A program made the position numbers and the translations under genes. The notes under the pieces were generated by a model. That model did not search any database. It was not told the DNA's origin and worked only from the letters and a program-made list of their open reading frames with translations. A DNA stretch of 45,253 bases, from positions 1-45,253 of the IMG/VR virus record IMGVR_UViG_3300042904_000265; one strand, given 5' to 3'. Positions 6,758 through 14,056 of the stretch are shown one piece after another; the stretch's first letter is position 1, and the number at the start of each line of letters is the position of its first letter. The DNA is from a virus.

Positions 6758-6907
6758 ATGAGCCAGCTAACGATAACGCGTGTGGAAAACGGGTACATCC
6801 TTGAATATTGGATGGGGACAGAGCGGGTCAATGCGGTCTACATCGATGATGAGCTGCTGTTAGAGCGCTTAGCTCAGATCATACCAGCCATGACCGTGCG
6901 GGCATAA
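6758..6907 (+). CDS. Hypothetical protein, 49 aa
   Basis: MSQLTITRVENGYILEYW..., preceded by a perfect AGGAGG-type site. Two beta strands followed by a helix (DELLLERLAQIIPAM). Its TAA overlaps an ATG of the next gene. Not recognised; kept because of the strong ribosome site and tight packing. Confidence 0.6.
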   Translation: MSQLTITRVENGYILEYWMGTERVNAVYIDDELLLERLAQIIPAMTVRA

Positions 6908-6933
6908 TGCAGAACAAAAGGAGCATGAACCTG

Positions 6934-8349
6934 ATGAGAGTTTTACTGATATTGGCAGGGATCCTATTGGCAAGTGCCATGCCGGCACAGGCCCAGAGTG
7001 GGCCGTGTCCTGATGGCGCTCCGTTGGCGTTTGAGGGGGCGGAAGGGGCAGGCCGCTGTAGCCAAGGTGGGCGAGGCGGGCCGGTCATCGACGTGACCAA
7101 TCTGAACAATGCAGGACCAGGGAGCTTGCGCGAGTGTTTGGAAGTGAAGAGCGGGCCGCGTATCTGTCGGCCTGTCGTCGCTGGGTGGGTGAGTTTGGGG
7201 GGCGAAGACATCACGATCCGTCATCCCTATGTCACCCTGGACGGATCAGCGGCCCAGATAGGCGTTCGTGAAGCCGGGATTATGGTCAGGGCAGATCACA
7301 CCATCATCCGGCACATCCGTGTCAGGCCTGGACTCTATCAGCTCGAAACCAGACAGCCTGCACAGAACGCGAACGGTATTTTCTACATGAGTTCGGAAAC
7401 GGGCGGGGCTACGCATGACCATTACCTGGATCATGCCTCGATCAGTTGGGGCTCAGATGATTTGCTGGGGGTGATCTTCGGGGCCACGAACGTCACGATT
7501 GATCATTCGATCATTGCTGAGGGCCTAGAGTGTCCGCAGTGCGGCGGCAAGGGCCTAGGCATGGGCGGGAACGGCATGAAGGTGTCCGTCATTCGTTCAC
7601 TGTTCGCCAATACCTGGATCCGTTGGCCAGAGATCACGGCCGGTGATGCCGATTTCGTGAACACGGTGGCCTACAATGACAACGGCATTCCGGCCCAGAT
7701 CAATCCCATCTATGGCCCGTTGCACATCAACTTCGTAGGTACCACGTTTAAGTGGGGGCCGAATATCTACAACCAGAATTATCAGCCGATCCGGGCAGAG
7801 GGTGGCATTACCTACTCGAATCAGTCGGAGGTCTATGTTCAGGATAACGTGGGTCATTGGTGGGATGCTGACTTCCAGCCACAGGTGGGCCTGGCTGTCC
7901 CTGATCGGCGCATCCTCTGGCAGAACAATGGGGGCTTAATCGTGCGTACGTCACGCTACAGCGTGGGCTTGCCACAGGTGCCCACCATGCCATCGGCTCA
8001 GGCGTATGACTACGTGCTGGATCATGCCGGGGCCATGCCCAGGGATGCGACCGATACGCGCATCGTCAAGGAAGTACGCACGAATACAGGGAGCTGGAAG
8101 TATAGCGTGGCGGATGCGGGTGGCTGGCCTAGCTTAGGTGGAGGTAGTACCCCGCCACCCACTGCGCCGTCCCCGCCCACACCGATGCCCCCGCCCCCGG
8201 TGGAACCGGATCGGTTCAGCAAGATCACGAATAAGGGCAATGTGCTGACGTTTGAGTATGTCGTGGCTGAGTGTCCTGGTGGGGTCGGGAAAACAACAGG
8301 AAAGAAAATCAAAGGGAAGCGCACGATCACGCTCACGTGCAAGCCATGA
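6934..8349 (+). CDS. Secreted pectate-lyase-like (PL1-type) parallel beta-helix enzyme
   Basis: A 471-residue secreted protein. The start at 6934 has AAGGAG 10 bases upstream and puts a clean signal peptide (MRVLLILAGILLASAM, cleavage after AQA) at the N-terminus; ATGs at 6925 and 6907 are alternatives. The mature part has PL1 hallmarks: GGRGGPVIDVTNLNNAGPG at about 45-63, YLDHASISWGSDD (164-176) matching the family's IDH-S-SWG-DE block, and RWPEI (230-234) where the catalytic Arg of RxP is expected. A Pro-rich linker and a small C-terminal beta domain follow. It lies in the early region, not with tail genes, so it is probably exported by the host as an accessory (moron) enzyme acting on pectin or a similar polysaccharide. 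Substrate is unproven. Confidence 0.85.
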   Translation: MRVLLILAGILLASAMPAQAQSGPCPDGAPLAFEGAEGAGRCSQGGRGGPVIDVTNLNNAGPGSLRECLEVKSGPRICRPVVAGWVSLGGEDITIRHPYVTLDGSAAQIGVREAGIMVRADHTIIRHIRVRPGLYQLETRQPAQNANGIFYMSSETGGATHDHYLDHASISWGSDDLLGVIFGATNVTIDHSIIAEGLECPQCGGKGLGMGGNGMKVSVIRSLFANTWIRWPEITAGDADFVNTVAYNDNGIPAQINPIYGPLHINFVGTTFKWGPNIYNQNYQPIRAEGGITYSNQSEVYVQDNVGHWWDADFQPQVGLAVPDRRILWQNNGGLIVRTSRYSVGLPQVPTMPSAQAYDYVLDHAGAMPRDATDTRIVKEVRTNTGSWKYSVADAGGWPSLGGGSTPPPTAPSPPTPMPPPPVEPDRFSKITNKGNVLTFEYVVAECPGGVGKTTGKKIKGKRTITLTCKP

Positions 8350-8585
8350 GCACGCCAACGTGGGCGCTGCGGATCATCAGAAAGGCGTTCTTGGATAGAG
8401 ATCTGTCCTGGACGGCAGCGGGGGCCAAGTGCCTGCTAAATGAGCACCGCCGCACCCTGCGCGTGCTGGCGACGCTGGAGAAGAGAGCGCGTCTTGATAA
8501 GCACAGCATGGATGCCGACCAGTTCGATGCATACATACAGGCGATTGAGGATGCGCGGAAGGCGCTCACGAAAGGACGCCCCTGA
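8346..8585 (+). CDS. Hypothetical protein, 79 aa
   Basis: MSTPTWALRIIRKAFL... A basic, helical protein overlapping the lyase stop by ATGA. No recognisable motif. Confidence 0.65.
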   Translation: MSTPTWALRIIRKAFLDRDLSWTAAGAKCLLNEHRRTLRVLATLEKRARLDKHSMDADQFDAYIQAIEDARKALTKGRP

Positions 8586-8587
8586 CC

Positions 8588-9418
8588 ATGAACCGGTGGA
8601 TAACACGAGTAGTGGAAAGCGGATCAACAGGCACATCATACATGGTGCTTGATCCCGATCCTAATGGGAATTGGGTCGAGTATGCCGACGCCCAGCGCAC
8701 CATTGCCGAGCTGACGGCGCAGCTGGAGGCGGCACATACCACGATTGCAGACAAGGTGAAGGCCTGTACGGAGATGGCTGGCAAATTGGTGGCGGTAGAG
8801 ACGCAGCTGGAGGCGGCGCGGGGGGAGCGGGACAAGCTAGAGCATGAACTGGCGGACATGACCCAAAATGCTGCTGGCCATGCCATTGCCTATGACTCGA
8901 TCAAGGCCGAGCTGACCACGCTGCGGCAGGAGCGGGACGAGATCCACACGATCCTAGAGACAATGATGGTGTCGCTAGAGGAAGCGGGGTTTAAGCAACC
9001 AACGCATACCCTCCAGCTCAAAGCCGCATTGGCTGAGCTTCAATCGCTGCGGGCCGCGCTGGAAAGTATCGCAAAGAATACATGTTGCGGACCATGCCAA
9101 GAAGCGGCGCTGGTCGCTCAACATGCGCTCGCCACGCGGCAGGCCACGCCGGAGGAGGGGGCAATCATGAGCTGGATTCAACGACAATATAGCCCGCCTG
9201 AAGGATTTACCGCTGACGAGATCAAGCGGAACCTACACACTGTCTATATTGATTTGGAGTGTAGCGTGTGTGGTTACGTGATCTCTATGGCAAACAATAG
9301 CGGAACGAAACCGTGTCGCTGTGGTGGATATGATCGCGACCAACCGAGCGACCAAGAACTGATGCGGCTGCAGGAAGCGGGCTCGGAGCGGCTGGGGGGA
9401 GGGGAGGAGGACAAGTGA
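8588..9418 (+). CDS. Coiled-coil protein with C-terminal zinc ribbon, 276 aa
   Basis: It starts MNRWITRVVESGS. Residues about 30-170 are long heptad-repeat helices (e.g. RTIAELTAQLEAAHTT, AVETQLEAARGERDKLE). CCGPC follows at about 165. The C-terminal third has ECSVCGY and PCRCGGY, a zinc ribbon. Such proteins are common in phage early regions and may scaffold or bind nucleic acid. Function unknown. Confidence 0.75.
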   Translation: MNRWITRVVESGSTGTSYMVLDPDPNGNWVEYADAQRTIAELTAQLEAAHTTIADKVKACTEMAGKLVAVETQLEAARGERDKLEHELADMTQNAAGHAIAYDSIKAELTTLRQERDEIHTILETMMVSLEEAGFKQPTHTLQLKAALAELQSLRAALESIAKNTCCGPCQEAALVAQHALATRQATPEEGAIMSWIQRQYSPPEGFTADEIKRNLHTVYIDLECSVCGYVISMANNSGTKPCRCGGYDRDQPSDQELMRLQEAGSERLGGGEEDK

Positions 9419-9621
9419 CGCCACGAACGATACATCCTAGGAAAACACTGTTATTAAAACGTGACAATCTCGCACTCAAGAATAGCTTTATTTTGCTGAT
9501 GGACTATGGGCGCATTGTTATCGGCACGAAGAAGACAGGAGAGGACACCACACATAAAATTCTCCTCACTCGACGCGAGTTCAATAAAATGGTGGATTGG
9601 TACAACGGGATTCAGCCATGA
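9415..9621 (+). CDS. Hypothetical protein, 68 aa
   Basis: GTG start overlapping the preceding TGA (GTGA) with GGAGGA upstream. Basic, beta-rich (LLLKRDNLALKNSFILLMDYG). Its TGA overlaps the next ATG. Not recognised. Confidence 0.6.
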   Translation: MTPRTIHPRKTLLLKRDNLALKNSFILLMDYGRIVIGTKKTGEDTTHKILLTRREFNKMVDWYNGIQP

Positions 9622-9737
9622 CGCGCCATGACTGGGACATGGTACTGGAAGCGGCCTTGTGGGGCACGAGCTACGGGATGATTGTGAGCGCGGTCCTGCT
9701 CGTGGGATATGTGCTGTATGGCTGGATGAGGGGGTGA
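9618..9737 (+). CDS. Small single-pass membrane protein, 39 aa
   Basis: MTRHDWDMVLEAALWG... followed by a hydrophobic helix (MIVSAVLLVGYVLYGW) and ending RG. Overlaps the preceding stop by ATGA. Function unknown. Confidence 0.5.
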   Translation: MTRHDWDMVLEAALWGTSYGMIVSAVLLVGYVLYGWMRG

Positions 9738-9741
9738 GGGG

Positions 9742-9909
9742 ATGAGTCCAATAGATAAACTTACAATTCGTATTACAAAAACAGCGGATGGACAATACGA
9801 CTATGTCCAGATCATGAGCGGTGACGTTTTCTCTGTGAATGTTGTACTGATCGCCACTCACATAGACGTGCTGGATCAACGCCCGCCAAAGAAGAAGAGC
9901 AAGCCATGA
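9742..9909 (+). CDS. Hypothetical protein, 55 aa
   Basis: MSPIDKLTIRITKTADGQYDY... with GAGGGG just before the start. Beta-rich with a very basic C-terminus (PPKKKSKP). Overlaps the next ATG. Not recognised. Confidence 0.55.
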   Translation: MSPIDKLTIRITKTADGQYDYVQIMSGDVFSVNVVLIATHIDVLDQRPPKKKSKP

Positions 9910-10253
9910 CTGACCTAGAGCGCGTGCAGGCCGAGAATCAGCGGCTGCGGGAGGAGCGAGAGCAGGCCCTCGATGAATGCGTCCACATTGTAGATGCCTG
10001 CAAGGAAGTGCTGCGACGAGCCAACAAGTTCATGAACACCAGAGAGCAGCACCATCTCGAAGAATTGGAAGCAGCATGTGGCCAGATCAACAAGACACCG
10101 GCTGAACTTTCAACCTATGCCGGTAAAGTCCTGCAAGAACGTGATGTGATGCGGGAGGCATTAGAAAAGCTTGCACGGTTAGGCAATGAGCCTCATTACG
10201 GTAATAGTGACGGCAACATGATTGCGAGACGAGCCTTACAGGTGAACCCATGA
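9906..10253 (+). CDS. Coiled-coil protein, 115 aa
   Basis: MTDLERVQAENQRLREE... An acidic coiled-coil helix (to about residue 60) with CVHIVDACKEV inside, then a second helix. Overlaps both neighbours by ATGA. Function unknown. Confidence 0.65.
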   Translation: MTDLERVQAENQRLREEREQALDECVHIVDACKEVLRRANKFMNTREQHHLEELEAACGQINKTPAELSTYAGKVLQERDVMREALEKLARLGNEPHYGNSDGNMIARRALQVNP

Positions 10254-10501
10254 CCGACGAGACGGGGCGGCGAGCGGCGGCAGAGCGGCTCGTATCAGAT
10301 TTGGTGGTGGTGTATAGGAATAAGGACGATGTTGACATTGCGTTGCGTGCCCTCAATGCCGCCTACCGCGCAGGGCTGGCGCAAGGCAAAGCAGAGGGCA
10401 TTAGCGCAGCCCTCTTGCTTTCTAGTGGACGCGAGATTGGCGAGTGGCGACAAACGATGTACACCGAACTCGACCGGCTGGCCCGCGATGGGGGTGCATG
10501 A
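10250..10501 (+). CDS. Hypothetical helical protein, 83 aa
   Basis: MTDETGRRAAAERLVSD... predicted all-helical, no motif. Overlaps the preceding gene by ATGA and the following by one base. Confidence 0.6.
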   Translation: MTDETGRRAAAERLVSDLVVVYRNKDDVDIALRALNAAYRAGLAQGKAEGISAALLLSSGREIGEWRQTMYTELDRLARDGGA

Positions 10502-10839
10502 TGGACAATCAAAAGGCCGTGGGTGGCTTGACGGATGATGAATTATTGGATGAGCTTGTGTGCCCACATAATTTAGGCAATCGATCATGGGATGAGGCTG
10601 TATTGCGAGAGACGTTGCACCGCATCTTCATGATGTTGACGCCGCAGGAGGGCCGGCAAATGTGGAGGCGGAAGCAACCAAAAGAAACAGGATGGTACTG
10701 GCGACGGCGGGATCGTGCTGGACGACCTCATATCGTCTGGGTGGGGCATGATTTATCGGTGCATGGAGTCAATTGCGACTCAGATCATGTGGAGGAGTGC
10801 CCAGGCGAATGGCAAGGCCCCCTCACGCCGGAGGAATAG
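10501..10839 (+). CDS. Hypothetical protein, 112 aa
   Basis: MDNQKAVGGLTDDELLDELV... (an ATG 3 bases upstream is equally possible). The second half is aromatic-rich (TGWYWRRRDRAGRPHIVWVGH ... EECPGEWQGP), a pattern common in short phage proteins of unknown role. It precedes a small membrane protein. Confidence 0.6.
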   Translation: MDNQKAVGGLTDDELLDELVCPHNLGNRSWDEAVLRETLHRIFMMLTPQEGRQMWRRKQPKETGWYWRRRDRAGRPHIVWVGHDLSVHGVNCDSDHVEECPGEWQGPLTPEE

Positions 10840-10848
10840 GAGGATATC

Positions 10849-10998
10849 ATGGATATGAAGCCGTGTCTGGTCATGGGCCAAATTGCCCTCGCGCTATTAA
10901 TAGGCACCTTCGCATCTGCCGGCCTGTACATGGCCGCTGCCATTACCAGCCTAGGCATTTCCGTCCTTGGCGTGGCCGTCCTGATAGCCCCGAAATAG
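10849..10998 (+). CDS. Small two-helix membrane protein, 49 aa
   Basis: AGGAGG lies 5 bases before the ATG. MDMKPCLVMGQIALALLIG... has two hydrophobic helices (about 7-28 and 31-46). Last gene before the long non-coding stretch. Function unknown. Confidence 0.6.
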   Translation: MDMKPCLVMGQIALALLIGTFASAGLYMAAAITSLGISVLGVAVLIAPK

Positions 10999-11302
10999 CC
11001 CCGTTCACCCCACATTCACCCAAACCGTGTCAAGCGAAATCTTCATACCCTGTTCTGTATGTTATCAAGGCCTTACCTGCGTCTGACAAAATAATTTCAC
11101 TTTCCTGTGTTACATACTCTTACCTTACTGACCCTTGAAAAGGGGCAGACTCTGGGCAAGCGTAGCGCTATCCGGTTCTTAGTTCGGTTGCGTAGCAACA
11201 CCTAGAGAGGGAGGTAGCAAACGCTTGTCGTTTGCGGTAGCTTGCGATAGCAAGCGTTATCCGTGTCCTAGCCCAGGGCGAACCATTTAAGGAATAGTCC
11301 GT
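10999..11302. other. Long gene-free region containing a structured element
   Basis: No convincing gene on either strand. The left half (to about 11138) is AT-richer and unstructured. The right half holds the nested inverted repeats listed separately at 11150-11278. It separates the early small-gene operon from the packaging genes, so late-operon promoters are expected here; no clear -35/-10 pair could be picked. Confidence 0.6.
11150..11278 (+). ncRNA. Candidate structured RNA or multi-hairpin control element
   Basis: An outer stem (11150-11157 with 11271-11278, eight pairs including one G-U) encloses three hairpins. GTTGC(GTA)GCAAC is at 11187-11199, GCAAACG(CTTGT)CGTTTGC at 11217-11235, and GCTTGC(GATA)GCAAGC at 11240-11255. 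AACGCTTG (11220-11227) is also fully complementary to CAAGCGTT (11251-11258), giving a rival pairing that would break the last two hairpins. This looks like a multibranch RNA with two states, or a DNA element with palindromic sites. No known family is recognised. Confidence 0.45.
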
Positions 11303-11386
11303 ATGCCGGCAAGAAAGAAAACACGAATCCACCCTATGAACCTCTGCGTACATCTGAACAGGGGCTTTTCCCCGGCCACGTACTAA
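11303..11386 (+). CDS. Possible short leader peptide, 27 aa
   Basis: MPARKKTRIHPMNLC... with AAGGAA about 10 bases upstream. It ends 3 bases before the ATG of the next gene, which lacks its own Shine-Dalgarno, so translation of this peptide could feed the next gene. A GGGG-CTTTT-CCCC hairpin lies within its 3' half. Very short; may be only a leader. Confidence 0.3.
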   Translation: MPARKKTRIHPMNLCVHLNRGFSPATY

Positions 11387-11389
11387 TGC

Positions 11390-11671
11390 ATGACACATTA
11401 CTGGGGAGCCAAGGCGATCTGTGAACGCATTGGATATCGTAACGCAAGCCGACTCCCAGACCTTATCGTTAAGTATCACGTCCCGGCCTATAAACGTCAC
11501 CATCCCCTGAAACGTATGATCACCGTCTATTACAGTAACGAGGCCATGCTCAGTCGCTGGGACCTGACCAGGGCTGAACAAAATAGAGAGGCCCTAATCC
11601 AGAGACAAGAGGCGCGAGACATGGCCAAGGCAGAGAAGGCCAAGTATGGGCCCCGAGGTATTCTCAAGTGA
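11390..11671 (+). CDS. HTH-type DNA-binding protein upstream of packaging genes
   Basis: A 93-residue basic protein starting MTHYWGAKAICERIGY. A MerR/excisionase-like helix-turn-helix is suggested by AKAICERIGYRNASRLPDL, then VPAYKR and a small strand (ITVYYSNEAML). The C-terminus is a charged helix. It could be a late-gene regulator, an excisionase-type protein or a small-terminase-like DNA binder; position does not decide. No ribosome site is visible. Confidence 0.65.
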   Translation: MTHYWGAKAICERIGYRNASRLPDLIVKYHVPAYKRHHPLKRMITVYYSNEAMLSRWDLTRAEQNREALIQRQEARDMAKAEKAKYGPRGILK

Positions 11672-11686
11672 CCTTCTCGCGTGTCT

Positions 11687-11711
11687 TGCATGATTTAGCT
11701 TGAATCATGCA
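11687..11711. promoter_or_regulatory. Perfect 9-base inverted repeat containing the ATCATGCA motif
   Basis: TGCATGATT (11687-11695) and AATCATGCA (11703-11711) are perfect inverted copies around a 7-base spacer. There is no T-run, so it is more like an operator than a terminator. The right arm matches sites at 562-569 and 888-896 in the lysogeny region, suggesting a common DNA-binding protein. Confidence 0.5.
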
Positions 11712-11872
11712 TTGCCTAATCAATCATATCAATGGCTTACGCATAGCATGCTCATGATTCACCAGTCAGATGGCCTGGATCGGCCCCACCGGGGGTGGTT
11801 TGACCCTTGCTTTTGCGTGGCTGCAGTTGTAAGGCCCGAAAAATATCCGGCACATGCCCTCACGGCAATAAG

Positions 11873-11881
11873 TTATCCACA
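11873..11881 (+). other. Perfect DnaA-box consensus TTATCCACA
   Basis: A single exact match to the 9-base DnaA box lies just before the Shine-Dalgarno at 11881-11885. Only one was noticed, so it may be chance. Confidence 0.25.
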
Positions 11882-11890
11882 GGAGTGCCC

Positions 11891-12310
11891 ATGAACGACC
11901 GCGATTCTGCCCATGACGATGTCTTCAAGCGCATGGCCGACTTAACTGACCGTGCCGGTATCGACACGGACCAGGCCGGCAAGATCAATGAAGGGGCCTT
12001 GGACTGGCTCCAGTCCGTGGTGGACCAGGCCAAGGGCATGAAGCTGGACGCGAAAAAGAAGGTGGAGTGTCCAGAGTGCCGGAAGCAGTTTTTGATTGAG
12101 ATATTCAACCTGGAGCAGGCCACGAAAGCGGCGGCGAATATCGCCAAGCTCCTAGACCAGAATGCCCGCCTCACCCAGTTCATCCAGGGCAAGGAAGATT
12201 CCAGGCCAGGGGGCCGGGGTGGCGACAATACGATCCTGCAATGTCTGAAGCCGGACCAGCTCGCCATTTTGCAAACCTGGCTCGTGGAAAATCAGGGGGT
12301 AGGGCAGTGA
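11891..12310 (+). CDS. Putative small-terminase-region protein with zinc finger
   Basis: A 139-residue protein starting MNDRDSAHDDVFKRM, with AGGAG 6 bases before the ATG. CPECRKQF at about 59-66 is a half zinc knuckle. The C-terminus (CLKPDQLAILQTWL) is a helix reminiscent of oligomerisation ends. It precedes terL by five small genes and could be the small terminase, but similarity is weak. The frame is open upstream to 11807 and encodes a Cys-rich stretch (CSCKARKISGTCPHG), so a longer form is possible. Confidence 0.6.
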   Translation: MNDRDSAHDDVFKRMADLTDRAGIDTDQAGKINEGALDWLQSVVDQAKGMKLDAKKKVECPECRKQFLIEIFNLEQATKAAANIAKLLDQNARLTQFIQGKEDSRPGGRGGDNTILQCLKPDQLAILQTWLVENQGVGQ

Positions 12311-12462
12311 TCGTGCATCCGATCCTTGGCGATGACGGTAATCTGGGCATTGAACCAGGCTCAGCCTTTGTCCTGGACGATCAGGGCCATATCTTTGTCT
12401 ATCAACCGGGGCAATTACGCCCAGCAGAAGAGCCATACGACGAGAGAGAAAGCCAGCCTTGA
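12307..12462 (+). CDS. Hypothetical protein, 51 aa
   Basis: GTG start overlapping the preceding TGA (GTGA). Begins (M)IVHPILGDDGNLGIEPG and looks like a small beta-hairpin domain ending in an acidic tail. Not recognised. Confidence 0.55.
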   Translation: MIVHPILGDDGNLGIEPGSAFVLDDQGHIFVYQPGQLRPAEEPYDERESQP

Positions 12463-12506
12463 GAGAGGATGTGACCATGTTCAAACCTTAGCCAAGGAGT
12501 ATGAAC

Positions 12507-12788
12507 ATGGCTCATACACGCGCAGAGCGGCGGTGGTTTCGATACGTGAAGGGCATGAGGCGTCTACGTGAAGACCGGCAAGAGCATTCACCGTTTGGGC
12601 AGGAAACGCTAGAGGATGCCTGCCATTGCTTTAAGCCGCAGGGCACAAAAGAGTTTGGAAGAATCTTTGCTCGATTTGCTGATTATCCAAAGGTCTGTGG
12701 AGGCTTGTGCTGTGCCAATCCGAGACGAGTCATGGGCGAAATAACCTTACAAGAAAAGCGAGCAAATCTGAAATGGGAGGACGAATGA
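12507..12788 (+). CDS. Cys-rich basic hypothetical protein (NPRR...QE type), 93 aa
   Basis: It starts MAHTRAERRWFRYVKG with AAGGAG 7 bases upstream. The C-terminal block VCGGLCCANPRR...GEITLQEKR matches a widespread family of short basic proteins carrying a CxxC-NPR block followed by T-QE-R. Function of that family is unknown to me; metal binding is likely. Overlaps the lipoprotein start by ATGA. Confidence 0.65.
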   Translation: MAHTRAERRWFRYVKGMRRLREDRQEHSPFGQETLEDACHCFKPQGTKEFGRIFARFADYPKVCGGLCCANPRRVMGEITLQEKRANLKWEDE

Positions 12789-13162
12789 AACCTTTTATTC
12801 CTGGTGTGATTGGTGCCATGTGCTTGGTTGTCTCTGCCTGCGCTCCGTCCACGATCCTGATTCCTGACGGAAACGGGTTTATTGAGCTGACGCAAACGCG
12901 CCATATTTGGGAGTCCAATGCCGTGTCCGTGGGGCACTGTGAAAGCCCTGAGTTCAGCAAATGTCCCAAGGGTACACCTAAGCAAGTGTACGTCATGACC
13001 GGCCCCGGTCCTGGCATGGCCGGCGCGGGCATCCAAGCGGCTGGCATGTTAGGGGGAGCAGCCATTGTGCGTGATGGCCTGATCAAGGGCAAGCCCAAGG
13101 TGAATAACAGCAATAGCAACACCACGAACGAGCATTTTTCAACCAAGTACGTGGGCAAATGA
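12785..13162 (+). CDS. Putative lipoprotein with glycine-zipper segment, 125 aa
   Basis: A type II signal sequence (MKPFIPGVIGAMCLVVSAC) with lipobox VSAC and acylated Cys at 19. A Gly/Ala-rich segment (GPGPGMAGAGIQAAGMLGG, about 77-95) could insert in membrane. The C-terminus is Asn/Ser-rich. It is unusual among packaging genes. Possible roles are superinfection exclusion or envelope modification by a prophage; none is proven. Confidence 0.65.
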   Translation: MKPFIPGVIGAMCLVVSACAPSTILIPDGNGFIELTQTRHIWESNAVSVGHCESPEFSKCPKGTPKQVYVMTGPGPGMAGAGIQAAGMLGGAAIVRDGLIKGKPKVNNSNSNTTNEHFSTKYVGK

Positions 13163-13335
13163 ACACGCTACGCGCCTGGCAGCAACGGCAGGATGTTCAG
13201 GGCCAGTTTTTGCCGGTCTATCATCTGTTGCAGTGCCGGGAATGCGGGTATTGTCAGAAGGCCTGTTCCGAGAGTCGATTGCGACCGATTACACCCAGAC
13301 CCCTGGAGGGCAAACCTAACTTGACACTTGGCTAA
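13159..13335 (+). CDS. Small zinc-finger-like protein, 58 aa
   Basis: MNTLRAWQQRQDVQGQ... with CRECGYCQKAC (C26, C29, C32, C36). It overlaps the lipoprotein stop by ATGA and the terminase start by 8 bases. Function unknown. Confidence 0.5.
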   Translation: MNTLRAWQQRQDVQGQFLPVYHLLQCRECGYCQKACSESRLRPITPRPLEGKPNLTLG

Positions 13336-14056
13336 AAAGTTCAAAACCGCCATAGACCAGCTCGACTTCGAGCGGTGTCGTCGTGACCCGCAATACTTCA
13401 TTTTTGAGCAAGTGAGGACGAAGGATGAGCACGATGCGGCGGATCCCGTCAAGCGCTTCCCCGATCACCTGTACTTGCGTTCCCTCCTCGATTGTCTCCT
13501 GGTGGCAGGACGACTACTCCCTCCCAGAGATGCCCGATACGCCCTTGAGGCAGGGCATTCGGAAACCTGGCTTACTGCGCTCCACACGTCCGGCATCCTC
13601 ATGACCGAAAAGAGCCGGCAAGTCATGGCGACATGGCTGTGCTGTGCCTACCTCCTCTGGCGGGCCAAATTCCGTGAACACCAGCTAATCCTCGTCCAAT
13701 CAAAAAAAGAAGAAGACGCAGCGAACCTGGTGTTCAACGGGGAGGCCTGGGTCGCCCGAATGAGCTTCATGGAAGTGAATCTGCCCCAACATTTGCGCAG
13801 CATCGCACCGAAAGCAGGGATGAGCTATGCCCAACTCAGAACCGACTCAGGATCCAGAATCTGGGGATGCCCAGAGGGTGGTGACATTATTCGATCCAAC
13901 ACAGCTTCTGTCATTTTTAGCGACGAGGCCTGTTTCCAGCCAGAATTTGGAAACGCCTTTACCGCAGCCCTGCCCAGCATCAAGGGCGGAGGATCCCTTG
14001 TCGCCATCAGCTCTGCAGAGCCAGGGGCTTTTGCTGAGATAGTGGAGGCGGCATGA
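13328..14056 (+). CDS. terL: Terminase large subunit, N-terminal (ATPase) half of a split gene
   Basis: 242 residues from a TTG at 13328 (MAKKFKTAIDQLDFE). This is the DNA-packaging ATPase domain. It has a deviant Walker A region TEKSRQVMATW (93-103) with the KSRQ seen in several terminases but no GKS/T, and Walker B VIFSDEA (195-201; D199, E200). The coupling motif LVAISSAEPG (224-233) follows. The frame stops at 14056, where terminases normally continue into the nuclease domain. An HNH gene starts at the stop (ATGA). The nuclease half resumes at 14525 in the same reading frame. The Shine-Dalgarno for the TTG is weak (GGAGGG 17 bases upstream). Confidence 0.85.
   Translation: MAKKFKTAIDQLDFERCRRDPQYFIFEQVRTKDEHDAADPVKRFPDHLYLRSLLDCLLVAGRLLPPRDARYALEAGHSETWLTALHTSGILMTEKSRQVMATWLCCAYLLWRAKFREHQLILVQSKKEEDAANLVFNGEAWVARMSFMEVNLPQHLRSIAPKAGMSYAQLRTDSGSRIWGCPEGGDIIRSNTASVIFSDEACFQPEFGNAFTAALPSIKGGGSLVAISSAEPGAFAEIVEAA

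Noticed and set aside
11168-11581. Minus-strand ORF of 137 codons over the structured region
   Set aside because: Antisense to the HTH gene and to the hairpin element; no ribosome site and no protein-like pattern.
11873-11881. Replication origin based on the DnaA box
   Set aside because: Only a single perfect box was noticed, with no cluster or AT-rich unwinding tract beside it.
11700-11894. 64-codon ORF in the gap before 11891
   Set aside because: Starts inside the palindrome without a Shine-Dalgarno; sequence has no recognisable domain. The other frame with a Cys-rich stretch may instead extend the 11891 gene.
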